Source: SKHV01 sp963678565
Lineage (GTDB): Bacteria > Bacteroidota > Bacteroidia > Bacteroidales > Prolixibacteraceae
NCBI GenBank assembly: GCA_963678565.1
Contig: OY782875.1
Coordinates: forward strand, 1,984,001 to 2,048,000
Length of the DNA stretch: 64,000 nucleotides
Direction: 5' to 3'
Both the position numbers and the translations under genes were made by a program. Shown one piece after another: positions 16,836 through 26,117 of the stretch (the stretch's first letter is position 1; each line of letters opens with the position of its first letter). Under the pieces are notes generated by a model. It saw only the letters and a list, made by a program, of their open reading frames with translations, ran no database searches and was not told the DNA's origin.

Positions 16836-17327
16836 TCACGATTTTATACAATTATTAAAAATCTCAGAATTTAAGAACTCGTCAAGCCAGTTTTGAAAAT
16901 CTGTTAAGTTGCTTTGTTTCTTTAACTCTATGCAAAAATCTTTAATTGCGTCCAGATCCAAATTTGAATTTTCCTTTTCTTTATCTGTTATTCTCTTATC
17001 AAGAAAAATATATAGGATCAAATTGTCTGCCGAATATGCAAGTATTGCTTTTTTCTCTGCTTCTCTGATTTTATTGTTCTTAAAACATATCAATGAAGAC
17101 ATAAGCATAATGTGAGGCATTTGATTGTCATCAGGAAATGTTTTATCAAACCATTTTAGATAAGTTAATCCGCCCCTATAATCTTGTATTTTAAGATAGA
17201 GTTCAAATGAAATATATCTTAATCCTCGCCCATCATGATAACCACCAAAACGTCTTTTTTCTTCATAAATTTCTTTACGAATTTTCTTAATCTTTAGTTG
17301 AACTCTTTCTATTTGCTTTGGTGTCAT
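16836..17327 (-). CDS. TPR-like helical protein (copy 2)
   Basis: 163 aa, same protein sequence as 505-996. Helix-rich, with the GGYHDGRGLRYISFELYLK segment. Middle gene of the duplicated cassette, same 1- and 3-nt gene spacings. Two identical copies 16 kb apart imply a recent duplication or gene conversion. Confidence 0.75.
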   Translation of the reverse strand: MTPKQIERVQLKIKKIRKEIYEEKRRFGGYHDGRGLRYISFELYLKIQDYRGGLTYLKWFDKTFPDDNQMPHIMLMSSLICFKNNKIREAEKKAILAYSADNLILYIFLDKRITDKEKENSNLDLDAIKDFCIELKKQSNLTDFQNWLDEFLNSEIFNNCIKS

Positions 17328-17330
17328 TCG

Positions 17331-17588
17331 CTAATTTTTGCGTTTCAATTGTTTATCTAAAATAGCAGTTATTTTCAAAACAAATGCAATAGCAGCCCCT
17401 ATAAACATTGGAAGCCAATCTTTACGAATAAGCATTGCAATAGGGGTGCCTATATATACTAGACCAATGAATAATCTATAGTTAAGCTTAAATTTATTTT
17501 TTATCAATGGGTATATCTCTTTATATCCCAAATATAAAAATAAAGCTGCTATTATATAAAAAATGATATTAATGAAAATTAGTTTCAT
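17331..17588 (-). CDS. small integral membrane protein (copy 2)
   Basis: 85 aa, same protein sequence as 1000-1257. Two to three membrane segments. The 62-nt leader is also unchanged up to TTATTGGCG, where copy 1 goes on to GTAACGG and copy 2 to CTAACGG; identity stops at the site. Confidence 0.7.
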   Translation of the reverse strand: MKLIFINIIFYIIAALFLYLGYKEIYPLIKNKFKLNYRLFIGLVYIGTPIAMLIRKDWLPMFIGAAIAFVLKITAILDKQLKRKN

Positions 17589-17649
17589 GATGCTATATAT
17601 TGTTAGTTATCTATTGTTTATGCTAATTGGATTTTTGTTTATTGGCGCT

Positions 17650-17775
17650 AACGGAAAATTGTATGTTGTCGGTGCGGAATTCGAAGAGCGTTTTTGTCGA
17701 CCGACAAAAATGCTAGAGAAAGGAGCAGAGGCAACAAATTTTAGCAGCTCACCGTACTGCAATATACAAATTGTT
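17650..17775. repeat. attC-like site 17 (class A)
   Basis: 126 bp. Left flank TTATTGGCGCTAAC pairs with GTTACCGCCAG at 16515 except for one base (C for G next to TAAC), unlike copy 1 of the cassette, which matches fully. It precedes N1 copy B. Confidence 0.88.
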
Positions 17776-18349
17776 ACAAGCAGTTAATAAAAAAACTGCC
17801 TACAACTTATTTTATGTTTGGTAACTAAAAGTAGTGTGTTGGCGAGCTTTTTTGTTTGAATTTTATACTGACGTTTTTAAAATATTTACACTTAGCTCGC
17901 AAAATCAAGTAGTTGATTCTAAAAAGCTAAAGTGCCACAACAAATAAGTGTTGTTTGTTTATTTATCGACAAAAAGATTAAACAACCCAGAAATAACTAC
18001 GATTAAGGGCTTAAGAAAGCGCGGGGCGAACGTGTCCACAAGCACAAGGCAGTTTTTAGCTTTGATTGAAATTGCGGAATAAAGTTGCTCTTTGATTGAA
18101 CTAGGTTTTAAGTTTATAAAAAGTGCCGAACATGAAATAGAGTAGGGCGACTTAATTTATTATTTGTAATTGGACTTGTCTTAGACGCAAAACAATAATT
18201 TGTTTGCACCTAAAAGCAACAAAGCACTGAATGTAAACTGAATAAATGTTATACCAAATTAAGTTGCCCGACATAGATAAAAGTTGAAAAGAGCAATTTC
18301 TCCGACAAAACTTAGAGCAGCAATTACAAAAAAACTAATTGCTTGTAAC
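17773..18349 (-). repeat. non-coding cassette N1, copy B
   Basis: 577 bp, GTTACAAGCAG to TTGCTTGTAAC. The long-range stem here is GGGCGACTTAATTT with AAATTAAGTTGCCC, fully paired except one G·T. More diverged from copy A than copies C-F are (for example CAAGCACAAGG for CAAGCGCAAGG). Confidence 0.8.
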
Positions 18350-18470
18350 GGTAAATTGTATGTTGTCGGTGCGGAATTCGAGGAGCGGTAGTGTCGACCG
18401 ATGATGACGTTAGTGAAATGCACCGAGACAACTAGTATTGCTGAACCCGCACTGCGACATACAAATTGTT
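18347..18470. repeat. attC-like site 18 (class A)
   Basis: 124 bp. Its middle (GTGTCGACCGATGATGACG) is that of sites 1 and 16 rather than the commoner GTTTTTGTCGACCGACAAAAA. Left flank closes N1 copy B; the next cassette starts GTTAGTGGCAG. Confidence 0.88.
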
Positions 18471-18478
18471 AGTGGCAG

Positions 18479-18925
18479 TTATTTTTTTTGTTGTTCATAA
18501 ATTGTAAATTCCAATGGACAAGCTTTTGATTTTCTAATTATGCGAAAATTTCCATGAATGATAAGATGCAATTTCTGTTTAAGGTATTGACTTCTATATC
18601 TAAGATTTTTTAGATAATATGGTCCTAATAATGATACTTTATTTGAGTCCTTCAAGATCTTAAAATATATTTTAGTCTTTTTATTCTCTGTTGATTCTGT
18701 TGTTTGTGTAATTAGTCTATCCTTTTTTACTTTATATTCTCCAAGTCCAGTTAGTGTTAAAGCAAAACATGATGGGTAAGAAACATAAAATTCTATCAAT
18801 GTATCAGAATGTATCAGAATGTATTCATTTGGATAGTTGCACCTATACTTACCAATTAAATAATTTGTTTGACCGTTACAAATCTGAATAATAAATAAAA
18901 AAAGAAGTCCCAAAAACAATTTCAT
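18479..18925 (-). CDS. small exported protein, unknown
   Basis: 148 aa with a signal peptide MKLFLGLLFLFIIQICNGQ. The rest is beta-rich with a basic C-terminal half (LRYRSQYLKQKLHL). No family recognised. Single-gene cassette: stop 9 nt from the site, but 170 nt of leader upstream in which I see no feature. Conserved signal peptide and spacing argue for a real gene. Confidence 0.65.
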   Translation of the reverse strand: MKLFLGLLFLFIIQICNGQTNYLIGKYRCNYPNEYILIHSDTLIEFYVSYPSCFALTLTGLGEYKVKKDRLITQTTESTENKKTKIYFKILKDSNKVSLLGPYYLKNLRYRSQYLKQKLHLIIHGNFRIIRKSKACPLEFTIYEQQKK

Positions 18926-19094
18926 AGGTTATAAATATTATTGCTTGAATTATTTTCTTAATATTTTCAATATCTCAAGCTTTTTATAAATAATAATTTA
19001 GTCGAATCCGATATTCTAGGTTATCACATTTGTTTGACTGTCCAAGGTTCAAATTTGTTAAAATCATTGATAATCTATCCTTTTAATTGGTGCT

Positions 19095-19216
19095 AACGGT
19101 GAGTATAAGAATAGTAGCCGACCGCGTGGCACTTTCCTGTCAAGTTACAAGAAAGTTGAAGCGAGCTACAACCCCTTAATTTACTACTATCTCGGCTATT
19201 ATTTTTATACATTGTT
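19095..19216. repeat. attC-like site 19 (class E)
   Basis: 122 bp. Arms GTATAAGAATAGTAGCCGA and TCGGCTATTATTTTTATAC. Compared with site 39 (GTGTAAGAATAG, TTTTTACAC) an A·T pair is replaced by G·C on both arms. Left flank AATTGGTGCTAAC pairs with GTTAGTGGCAG at 18468 with two mismatches. The next cassette starts GTTGGGCACCG. Confidence 0.85.
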
Positions 19217-19228
19217 GGGCACCGTAAT

Positions 19229-19973
19229 TTATTCTATACCTAATAATTCGAGTCTTTTATTTTTCCAGTCTGTTACCCTTGCATAAACAATAATGTCCTT
19301 TTGGGTTAAAATCGTACTTATCATTCATATATTTTGAGTAGAATAGTTTAAATTCTATTTGGCCTGATTCCAAAATCACTTTAAATTCATTTGAAAATTG
19401 AGGGTCTGTGTCAATAGCATATTTGTATTTAGTTCTCCCTGTTTCATTCGTGTACTCAAACTTTATTATTTCTCCAAGGTCAATTTCGGATACTTTGCTA
19501 AGTCGAGATGCATTTATTGACCAGTCAACCTTTGAAACTTTTTTTTCAATCAAGGTCAAGGAATTGTTTACTCCGCCGTAAAAATCCTGTTGTTTGAAAA
19601 AAGGAATCATTTCGTTTACGATGCTTTGGGTTTCATAGTCTGAAATAATCCATTCAATACCGTAACCATTTAGAATTTGTACTTTTCTGTCATTTTTTGA
19701 GAGAAGTATTAGTATTCCATTATTTATTCCTTTTATTCCTACTTTGTAATTCATACCGAGTTCTCTACTGTACTCAAATGGTAATTTGCCTTTTAAGTCC
19801 AGTGTGGTATATATCAATGTTTGAACTGTTGTCTTTTCTTCAATTTCTCGCATTCTATTGGTTAATTCAATTTTTTCTTTTTCCGAAAAAAAATTTCCAT
19901 TATCAACCACTAATTGACTTTGCGCTGTCAATTCGAGAAATAAGAAAATAATTATGTATAATATTCTATTCAT
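19229..19973 (-). pseudogene. TPM-domain protein with 1-nt frameshift near its 3' end
   Basis: ATG at 19973 (signal peptide MNRILYIIIFLFLELTAQS). TPM domain (TPM_phosphatase/YgcG type) at 22-150: VVDNGNFFSEKEKIELTNRM, NNGILILLSKNDRKVQILNG, YGGVNNSL. The uninterrupted frame ends at 19257 with KGHYCLCKGNRLEK, but removing one base in AAAAGG at about 19297-19302 gives PKDIIVYARVTDWKNKRLEL and a stop at 19229, 13 nt from the site as in intact cassettes. Most of the domain is unaffected, so function may persist. TPM proteins act in the envelope; the exact role is unknown. Confidence 0.7.
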
Positions 19974-19986
19974 AGGTCTGTTTTTA

Positions 19987-21298
19987 TGTTCGTTAAGGCA
20001 CATAGTTTACAAAGTTAAAGTCACATCCTTTACACTATTTTCGGACTTAACCTTGTTGATGATTCTTTATAAGTTAAATCATTTTGATTAAAGTATCCTA
20101 AAAGTACATTTCTGAAAAATACCTTCCAAACATCGTTTCCGATTTCTATAGCAGCGACATATTTTCCTGTTAAAGCACGGGATAAATACACCCAATAATA
20201 CGACCTCCATCTTATGGCTCCACTTTTGGTTACATACATCACTTTCATGCCAGGAGAATAGGTCCACTCTTTAATTCTCTCCGGGAATGGTTTGTTAGAT
20301 CGTATATGCACCTCTGCCGGTGTCATCATGTCTAATGCTTCATGTGGTCTGACGTTATTATACTCCTTTACAAATGCATTTAACGTGCGTTGTTGTGTCT
20401 TCATATCAAATGCTGATGGCATAGCGCAAGATGCCTTTAGATCGCGGTGCATTCGTTCATGTCTTCCGTTCTGTTCAGGATGCGATGGATCCGAGAATAC
20501 GGGAAAAATCCCCAGTTCAATAAACCAATATGATAACCTCGAGAAACGCTGTATTGAGGTTGCAGCAGCAAATGGAGATCCATTGTCAGTATGGACTTGT
20601 TTGGGAAGTCCAAATATCCTGAAAACCCTTGTAAACTCTTTCTTTACGGATTTCAAGTCTTCATGTAAATGAGCTTTGGCCGAGAACAAAAAACGGCTTC
20701 TGGAGTCGGCAATGGTCAAAGGGTGACAGTATATTTTATTGCCCATCTTAAACTTTCCTTTATAGTCGGCACTCCATACTTCATTGCACTGTTGTGGATC
20801 AAAAATAGGGTAGGTGGGTTTTATCCTTCTTAATCTTTTTTGAGGTTGCACCAGACCGTTTTTTTTCAGGATATTGTGTACTGTAACCACCGATGGAATT
20901 TGATTTTCTGTAAAGTCGTTAAACAACAAAACCCTTAGTTTTTTTGCCCCCCAGGTCTTGTGTCTTTCTTTCAATTTTAAAACTTTATCCACCACTTTAG
21001 GGGCTGTTTGGTTGGGATGGTGTATTGGCGCTTTAGAATCGTCCAATAGACCTTCTAACCCAAATTTTTCATACTTGTTTATCAATTTGTACGCTGTCGG
21101 TCTTGAAATTTCAAAAGCCCGGCATAATTCTGAAATGGAATATTTTTGAGAGTTCCATTCACAAATAAATTCAATTTTTTGTTCCATAGTTGTTGTTTCT
21201 TTCCAAGGCATAATGATCTTTTTTTAGATCAATTTACGACTTCAAAAAGTGTAAACTATGTCCCTTTAACTTTGTAAAGGATGTCCCTTTATCGTACC
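19987..21298 (-). mobile_element. IS481-family insertion sequence, copy 2
   Basis: 1312 bp, same termini as copy 1 (TGTTCGTTAAGG ... ATCGTACC) and a small number of substitutions. Inserted 13 nt upstream of the TPM gene ATG and 11 nt from the AAC of site 20. As with copy 1, the cassette end beyond it does not match the start of the interrupted cassette. Confidence 0.88.
20030..21211 (-). CDS. IS481-family transposase
   Basis: 393 aa, intact. Same domain layout as the copy at 2446-3627: helix-turn-helix, then D149, D209 and E252. Differences include A32 for V32 in CRAFEIS, K204 in GLPKQVHTD and M for L in FDMKTQQ. Two intact, slightly diverged copies suggest continuing activity in this genome. 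Confidence 0.92.
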   Translation of the reverse strand: MPWKETTTMEQKIEFICEWNSQKYSISELCRAFEISRPTAYKLINKYEKFGLEGLLDDSKAPIHHPNQTAPKVVDKVLKLKERHKTWGAKKLRVLLFNDFTENQIPSVVTVHNILKKNGLVQPQKRLRRIKPTYPIFDPQQCNEVWSADYKGKFKMGNKIYCHPLTIADSRSRFLFSAKAHLHEDLKSVKKEFTRVFRIFGLPKQVHTDNGSPFAAATSIQRFSRLSYWFIELGIFPVFSDPSHPEQNGRHERMHRDLKASCAMPSAFDMKTQQRTLNAFVKEYNNVRPHEALDMMTPAEVHIRSNKPFPERIKEWTYSPGMKVMYVTKSGAIRWRSYYWVYLSRALTGKYVAAIEIGNDVWKVFFRNVLLGYFNQNDLTYKESSTRLSPKIV

Positions 21299-21309
21299 AA
21301 ATAGCACAC

Positions 21310-21434
21310 AACGGAAAATTGTAAGTTGTCGTTGCGGATTGCGGAGCTCGTTCCTGTCCGGCAGGACGGAACGATGTTGCGAGAATCTAGCGAACGACAC
21401 ACCACGAACCCCGCAATGCAATTTACAATTTGTT
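21310..21434. repeat. attC-like site 20 (class B)
   Basis: 125 bp, arms TTGTAAGTTGTCGTTGCGG / CCGCAATGCAATTTACAA, middle GTCCGGCAGGACGG. Left flank AAATAGCACACAAC cannot pair with GTTGGGCACCG at 19214, the start of the TPM cassette. The next cassette starts GTTATGCCTAG. Confidence 0.88.
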
Positions 21435-21450
21435 ATGCCTAGTGTTTTTT

Positions 21451-22062
21451 TCATTCTAAATAATTTTTGTGTCTAAGGTAGTCCATTAGCAATGTTAGTT
21501 TTTTAAAAGCAAATTCAGCTTTTGAGTTCATTATTGGTTGAGCAATTTTTGCCTTTTCAACGTTGAAGTCAGTATCCTTTGCTGGTGAATACCAAATATG
21601 TCCATTTCCATATAATTGTTCCGCACTATAGGAGTTAAAGTCCTCAATCTCATTTTTAAGGTCTAAAAACAATTTATTAAGATTTTTATCAGATGTTTTG
21701 TTACTTACTAGTCCACATTCTTGTGCGAAGTCAATAGTTTTTCCAATAGCTTCTTTTTTATAACCATACCAGCTATCTTGGTTTTTAATGTCTTCATGAA
21801 ACATGTCAATGTCAAGGATATTAAGAAGTTTATGAACTATCCTTTTATCACTTTTTTTAGGTTTTTATTCGAGTTCTTTAATCCTTTTTGAAAGTATATA
21901 AAGTTCGGTAGATAAAATTATTGTCAAAAATGATAAAGTTGAAATAAATGTAATTGTCCATTCTTTGAATAAGTCCGGCAAACCTATTGTGTTAGTTAAA
22001 ATATTTATCACAAATGGAATTGCGATTAATCCAAAATACCATTTATTTAAAATTCTGTTCAT
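21451..22062 (-). pseudogene. membrane-anchored protein split by in-frame TAA
   Basis: The frame from ATG 22062 runs to 21451 with a single TAA at 21865-21867. Before it: 65 aa with two membrane segments (about 8-27 and 36-56) ending SKRIKELE. After it, in frame: KPKKSDKRIVHKLLNILDID, then a soluble domain through SWYGYKKEAIGKTIDFAQEC to RHKNYLE. The whole would be about 203 aa, and both cassette spacings are normal (34 nt before ATG, 17 nt after the stop). Family not recognised. The distal part could be translated from the ATG at 21804. Confidence 0.7.
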
Positions 22063-22095
22063 AATTTAAACAATGTTCTTTTCAATATTAGGCAT

Positions 22096-22220
22096 AACGG
22101 TCACTTGTATGTGGTCGGGCGGGATTTCGAAAAGAAATCGTGTCAGACCCGCAGGAAAGTGGGCGCGAGGTCTGACTTGTCAGACCGCCAAGACCCCCGC
22201 CTGCCATATTACAATTTGTT
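22096..22220. repeat. attC-like site 21 (class C)
   Basis: 125 bp; arms CTTGTATGTGGTCGGGCGGG / CCCGCCTGCCATATTACAA, middle with GTCAGACC repeats as in sites 11 and 31. Left flank TATTAGGCATAAC pairs with GTTATGCCTAG at 21432. The right cassette starts GTTAGCGCCAG. Confidence 0.88.
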
Positions 22221-22701
22221 AGCGCCAGGTTTTTATAATTCATCGTCAGTTTGTTAACAGTATAAAAGTATCATTTTCTGCACAATAGTTTTAAATAACC
22301 ACGTTTGTTTTTCTTCTTTTTCTTTAACCCCCAAAAGTCAGAGTTGCTGGTGGGGAAGAGGTAACCACCGGCGGTTGCTTTGTTGAAACGTGCACAAACC
22401 CAGTCCGGATTTTGGTTGCTGACGGAAAACTTGCATGCACCGGCTGTTCTTGCCAATTATAATAGCTACCAAGTACCAAACTGCCCAATCGCCCCTGTCT
22501 TGTAACTTCGGGTTGTTTCTCCAAAATACAACACAGTCAGAGAGCGAAACAAATAAGGTAAATTCTCAGACCGTGAAAATTGGCAATTGCACTAAACTTT
22601 GCTTAGCAAGTTTTACGACAGCAATTTTGGAGCGAGTAAAAAAACAAAGAACGGACAATCTGGATAACCAATAACTTCTTCATTTAAACTTGGCGCTTAA
22701 C
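22218..22701. other. cassette without recognisable gene
   Basis: Ends GTTAGCGCCAGG and ACTTGGCGCTTAAC pair, so it is a proper cassette, about 480 bp. The middle (22330-22520) is richer in G+C than its surroundings. The longest minus frames, 61-66 codons at 22271-22456 and 22324-22524, overlap each other, lack typical codon use and start far from a cassette end. I take it as non-coding or a relic. Confidence 0.5.
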
Positions 22702-22821
22702 GGCCACGTATATGAAACGTTTGGCATTTCAGAGAGCAAACCTGTCAAACCGCTACAATTTTTATTAAATGTAACAGCCTTAAAATTAGCACTATCCGCC
22801 AAATGTTTTATATACTTTGTT
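22699..22821. repeat. attC-like site 22 (class G)
   Basis: 123 bp. Arms GTATATGAAACGTTTGGC and GCCAAATGTTTTATATAC. Same class as site 41. It closes the gene-less cassette and opens the 9-kb operon cassette with GTTAGCTGCTGGTG. Confidence 0.85.
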
Positions 22822-22951
22822 AGCTGCTGGTGTTCGTTCATTATCAGTTAATTATCAATCTTTTATAATCATAAATCAGCCCAATCGAAGCACTGCGGTT
22901 CCCGAAAAAATTAGTTTTTCGGGTCGGCAAAAAAAGCGGTGGCAAACAGAT

Positions 22952-23019
22952 AAGCTCTATTGCAATTTTTGGTCAAGCGTTGGCTCGTGCGAATTGCAAT
23001 TGTGCTTGGCTGTGTGGGG
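22952..23019 (+). repeat. second-family hairpin element, copy d
   Basis: Outer stem AAGC / GCTT, inner stem ATTGCAATT / AATTGCAAT, tail TGGCTGTGTGGGG (diverged). Left-hand partner of copy c; together they bracket the CARF/helicase operon inside its cassette. A GC-richer stretch with TTCCCG/CGGG pairing lies just left of it. Confidence 0.65.
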
Positions 23020-23024
23020 TGACT

Positions 23025-24098
23025 TTATAATTCCATACTCATTATTAACCTTTCCATTTTACTTGTTAACTTGTGCAGGTTTCTATCATAGAATATTGCA
23101 ATACCTAAATCACTACATTTTTCAATTATATCGGGACGCGGTTTGTATTTGCATACCAAAATAGACCGACTTGCAATTCCACCATATAACCTTTTAACAG
23201 CTCGAATTTTATTTATATCATCTTGCTTTACATTTCCTGATTTACATTCTATAAATATTAAATTCCGACCTGTATTTACAACAATATCAATCTCGTTTTT
23301 AACATTCTGATTGACTGTTTTCGAATACAATTCAACATTAAGTCTTAACTCATATACTTTATTCCATTTTTTGATTAGGTCAGCAACAACTAGTTCCCAC
23401 CATGTGCCATTAAATGCAATCTCAAAAGCTTTTCTACTTGATAAACTGATTGATGTATTACCATCGTTTAGATTGAAATTAGGAGAATTCCATTGTAATG
23501 TTATGTTGTTATGTGAATAAGAAAACTTTCGACATAATTCAATATCTTGGATTTTAGATTTAACGGATTTAATTGAATTTTTAAAAGTACTGGTACCCGA
23601 AATTTGATTAATATTTTTAGAAAACTCAAATTCATCTTTAGAAAAATCAGATATTTTGTTTGATGTGTATTTTTTATGACCAGATAATTGAATAAATGTA
23701 TCTATTTTAATTTTTGATTCTATACTTTTATAGGTATGTTCTTTAAAATCAAAGATCTTATTGCCTTGGTCAATATAAAAAGTGTTTAATGCCAAAATGT
23801 TAAAAATATTTTGGCAAGCAAGAGCCATGACCTTTGTACCTCCTGTTAAATTTAGTTCAAAATCATCTTCAGGATATTTTAGTATAATACTTTCGACCTT
23901 TTCTTTGATTTCCTCAAAATCGTATGGATTAACTTGGTTAGAGAAAAGTTTCTTTGACGAAAAAAGATGTTCTATAATTGGAACATGATGTCTAGTATCT
24001 TTTGTATAAAGGATATGAATTATGTCTGGAGTTCTCTCTTTTATTCCCCAAAATATTGGTGTTATTTGACCTCCAACTATAGTAACTTGATGTTTCAT
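23025..24098 (-). CDS. Card1/Can2-like CARF nuclease
   Basis: 357 aa. N-terminal CARF (Rossmann-like) domain about 1-130 with VTIVGGQITPIFWGI and the ligand-loop motif NLTGGTK (83-89). C-terminal PD-(D/E)xK nuclease: E235 in GTWWELVV, D271 in NEIDIVV, E284 and K286 in IFIECKSG. This is the DUF1887/Card1-Can2 arrangement; characterised members are activated by cyclic oligoadenylate made by type III CRISPR complexes and cut DNA and/or RNA. No CRISPR locus is visible here. Last gene of a five-gene operon; its ATG overlaps the upstream stop by one base (TAATG). All catalytic residues present. Confidence 0.85.
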   Translation of the reverse strand: MKHQVTIVGGQITPIFWGIKERTPDIIHILYTKDTRHHVPIIEHLFSSKKLFSNQVNPYDFEEIKEKVESIILKYPEDDFELNLTGGTKVMALACQNIFNILALNTFYIDQGNKIFDFKEHTYKSIESKIKIDTFIQLSGHKKYTSNKISDFSKDEFEFSKNINQISGTSTFKNSIKSVKSKIQDIELCRKFSYSHNNITLQWNSPNFNLNDGNTSISLSSRKAFEIAFNGTWWELVVADLIKKWNKVYELRLNVELYSKTVNQNVKNEIDIVVNTGRNLIFIECKSGNVKQDDINKIRAVKRLYGGIASRSILVCKYKPRPDIIEKCSDLGIAIFYDRNLHKLTSKMERLIMSMEL

Positions 24099-24676
24099 TA
24101 TTCAATATTTATTTCTGGCTGATTTGCTATTGGATTGTAAACAACATTTAGAATTTCCGAACCTGGCATTGGTTTACGTAATTCTTTTATGTATTCTTCA
24201 AAATCAACATATGTTATTTTACACCTATAATCCTTTCCAAAAATTGCTGCTGATGCAACCATTGATTTTTTACCACCAGTTACATCAAGGGTTATTTTAG
24301 AAGATTCATTTTCATAAATAATTTCCTTAAGTGACTTATAAATTGTATTAAATGAAGTGTCCTTCAATATTACCATGTTATAGTCATGTTCTATAAAGTC
24401 TTCAATCCTAGCAATAACTCCATCTTTCTGTTCCGTAGTAACTATATAGTGTTTAATCGGTTTTACAGCACTAGCTGTTAAAATTATTGGTTCAGGAGAA
24501 AATCCTAATATTGATATTAAAACTTCATCATTATCAAAAATGGAAGAATACTTATCTTGAAAGTTATTTATTATTTCAGGAAAGAGTTTGTCAAAGTATA
24601 ATTTTTCTGCCAATTCAAAATTGCCGTGCTTGGCTAATGATAGCCATTCCTCTTTATATTTTAATTCTATATTCAT
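24098..24676 (-). CDS. stand-alone CARF-like sensor protein
   Basis: 192 aa. A helical N-terminus (1-48) is followed by a CARF-like Rossmann domain: ISILGFSPEPIILTASAV (55-71), then LDVTGGKKSMVASAA (130-144), which corresponds to the TGGTK loop of CARF proteins, and CKITYVDFEEYI. No nuclease motif, so it may sense or degrade a cyclic nucleotide (ring nuclease) or form a regulatory partner of the Card1-like protein. Overlaps that gene by one base and lies 1 nt from the PLD gene. Assignment rests on motif pattern only. Confidence 0.72.
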   Translation of the reverse strand: MNIELKYKEEWLSLAKHGNFELAEKLYFDKLFPEIINNFQDKYSSIFDNDEVLISILGFSPEPIILTASAVKPIKHYIVTTEQKDGVIARIEDFIEHDYNMVILKDTSFNTIYKSLKEIIYENESSKITLDVTGGKKSMVASAAIFGKDYRCKITYVDFEEYIKELRKPMPGSEILNVVYNPIANQPEINIE

Positions 24677-24677
24677 A

Positions 24678-26117
24678 CTAATCTGTATTTATTATGATAC
24701 TTTCATAAGTAAAGAGGTACGTTTCCAAGTTGTATTCAGGTTTAGAAACTTTCTCGTTTATGTGTAAAGTGTCATTTTTAAAATTTGCATAATAATTCTG
24801 TTTCCCAATTTGTATCTGAGCTAACTGTTTATTTTTTATTTTTAAATAACATGTTTTTAAGTCAATATCTTTATAAAGTTTCTTGTCCCAATTTCCAATA
24901 TTCAACTTAAAATTGCTTGGAAGTAAGTATGGGGTCATTTCTTTTTCCTTACAATAAAAATCGTATTGGCTAAAACAATCAGACTTAGATGGCATTAAGG
25001 TAAATTTATAAGGAGCTATGCTTATTTGCCATTGAATAAATAATTCAATGTTTTTTGATTGCTCTTTATTTAGAATTGCTCCAACTTCAAAACCATTCTT
25101 AAAACCGTGAATTCCATCAATATTCGCAGTAAAAATCATTGATTTATTTTGTGTAAATATTCCTTTTGAGTGATTATATATGTCACCATAAATTTCACAT
25201 CCTAATTTGCTTAATGCTATACAACTTTCAATATGGTCAGAACGATAATTCATTCCTCTTGAGAATATTGTAATAGATTTTCCTTCTTCAATTTTTTTCT
25301 TTACAGCTGATACAAATTCAGGTAAAAATTCTAATCCTACAATACTGTATGTTGAAATTAATATGTTGCTGGAAGAGTTTTCAATTATTGAAATAATCTC
25401 ATCATACAATGAATTATTGATTTCCTCGTAAGTAAAACGGAGGTCTGTAGAATCTGTAAAAGATAATAATTCTGCTGTGATTTTACTATTTCGAGAAATG
25501 ATGAATTGTTTATTAGTATTTGCTGTTATAAATTTGGTATATTCCGTACCATACTGAAAAATTAAATCAAACAATTTGTCTAAGTCATTAATAGAATTAA
25601 TATCGTGGATTAGTATACCGCTTTCGGGATTCTGAGTAAGAGAAGGAGTTGTCAAATTAGCACTCATTAAAAGCGCGGTTTTTCTATCGGATACTATAAA
25701 CTTTGCATGGGTGGTTTTAGTTGCTCTTACATGTGCTCCTTTTTCATAAAGCTTTTTAATAATATCAAGGTGGTTCTGATGAAAATTTTCAGTCATTTCT
25801 TCTTCAGATAGTAGCGAAGATGAAAATTTTGAATTGTCCAATTGTGTTAAAAGAAAAACAGCTACTTTATACTCCTCCAGTACTTTTTCAATTTCATCAT
25901 AAATATCTTTATCTGTAATAATGAATGAGCAAATTTTTATTGATGTTTTCGCCTTCCTTATTTGTTCAATAATTACTTTTTTTATGGATTGTTCAGAAGG
26001 TAAAGTAACAAAGAAATCGTCCTTCTGCATCCAAGGTGATTCAATTCTGTTCTGGTTTAAAACAAAATAGCCTCCTTCAAAATTACCAGTATTATTTATT
26101 ACTTTATTGTTAATCAT
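24678..26117 (-). CDS. phospholipase-D-superfamily nuclease-like protein
   Basis: 479 aa from the ATG at 26117, which overlaps the upstream stop as ATGATTAA; the longer frame to 26150 would overlap more without support. Two PLD half-sites: H137-x-K139-x4-D144 with N154 (THAKFIVSD, SANLT), and H316-x-K318 with N332 (NHSKGIFTQ, TANIDG), where the Asp is replaced by Gln. PLD proteins in defence systems (DISARM DrmC, Mokosh) act as nucleases, which is the likely role here. A C-terminal domain (365-479) is unassigned. Cytoplasmic, no signal peptide. Confidence 0.8.
   Translation of the reverse strand: MINNKVINNTGNFEGGYFVLNQNRIESPWMQKDDFFVTLPSEQSIKKVIIEQIRKAKTSIKICSFIITDKDIYDEIEKVLEEYKVAVFLLTQLDNSKFSSSLLSEEEMTENFHQNHLDIIKKLYEKGAHVRATKTTHAKFIVSDRKTALLMSANLTTPSLTQNPESGILIHDINSINDLDKLFDLIFQYGTEYTKFITANTNKQFIISRNSKITAELLSFTDSTDLRFTYEEINNSLYDEIISIIENSSSNILISTYSIVGLEFLPEFVSAVKKKIEEGKSITIFSRGMNYRSDHIESCIALSKLGCEIYGDIYNHSKGIFTQNKSMIFTANIDGIHGFKNGFEVGAILNKEQSKNIELFIQWQISIAPYKFTLMPSKSDCFSQYDFYCKEKEMTPYLLPSNFKLNIGNWDKKLYKDIDLKTCYLKIKNKQLAQIQIGKQNYYANFKNDTLHINEKVSKPEYNLETYLFTYESIIINTD

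Noticed and set aside
20030..21211. Array recombinase role for the IS481 transposase
   Set aside because: It is encoded within its own inverted ends in two copies, and is a DDE enzyme, not a tyrosine recombinase able to resolve folded single-strand sites.
22324..22524. 66-codon ORF in the gene-less cassette
   Set aside because: Overlaps another equal-length frame, has unusual composition, and is far from the usual start and stop positions.
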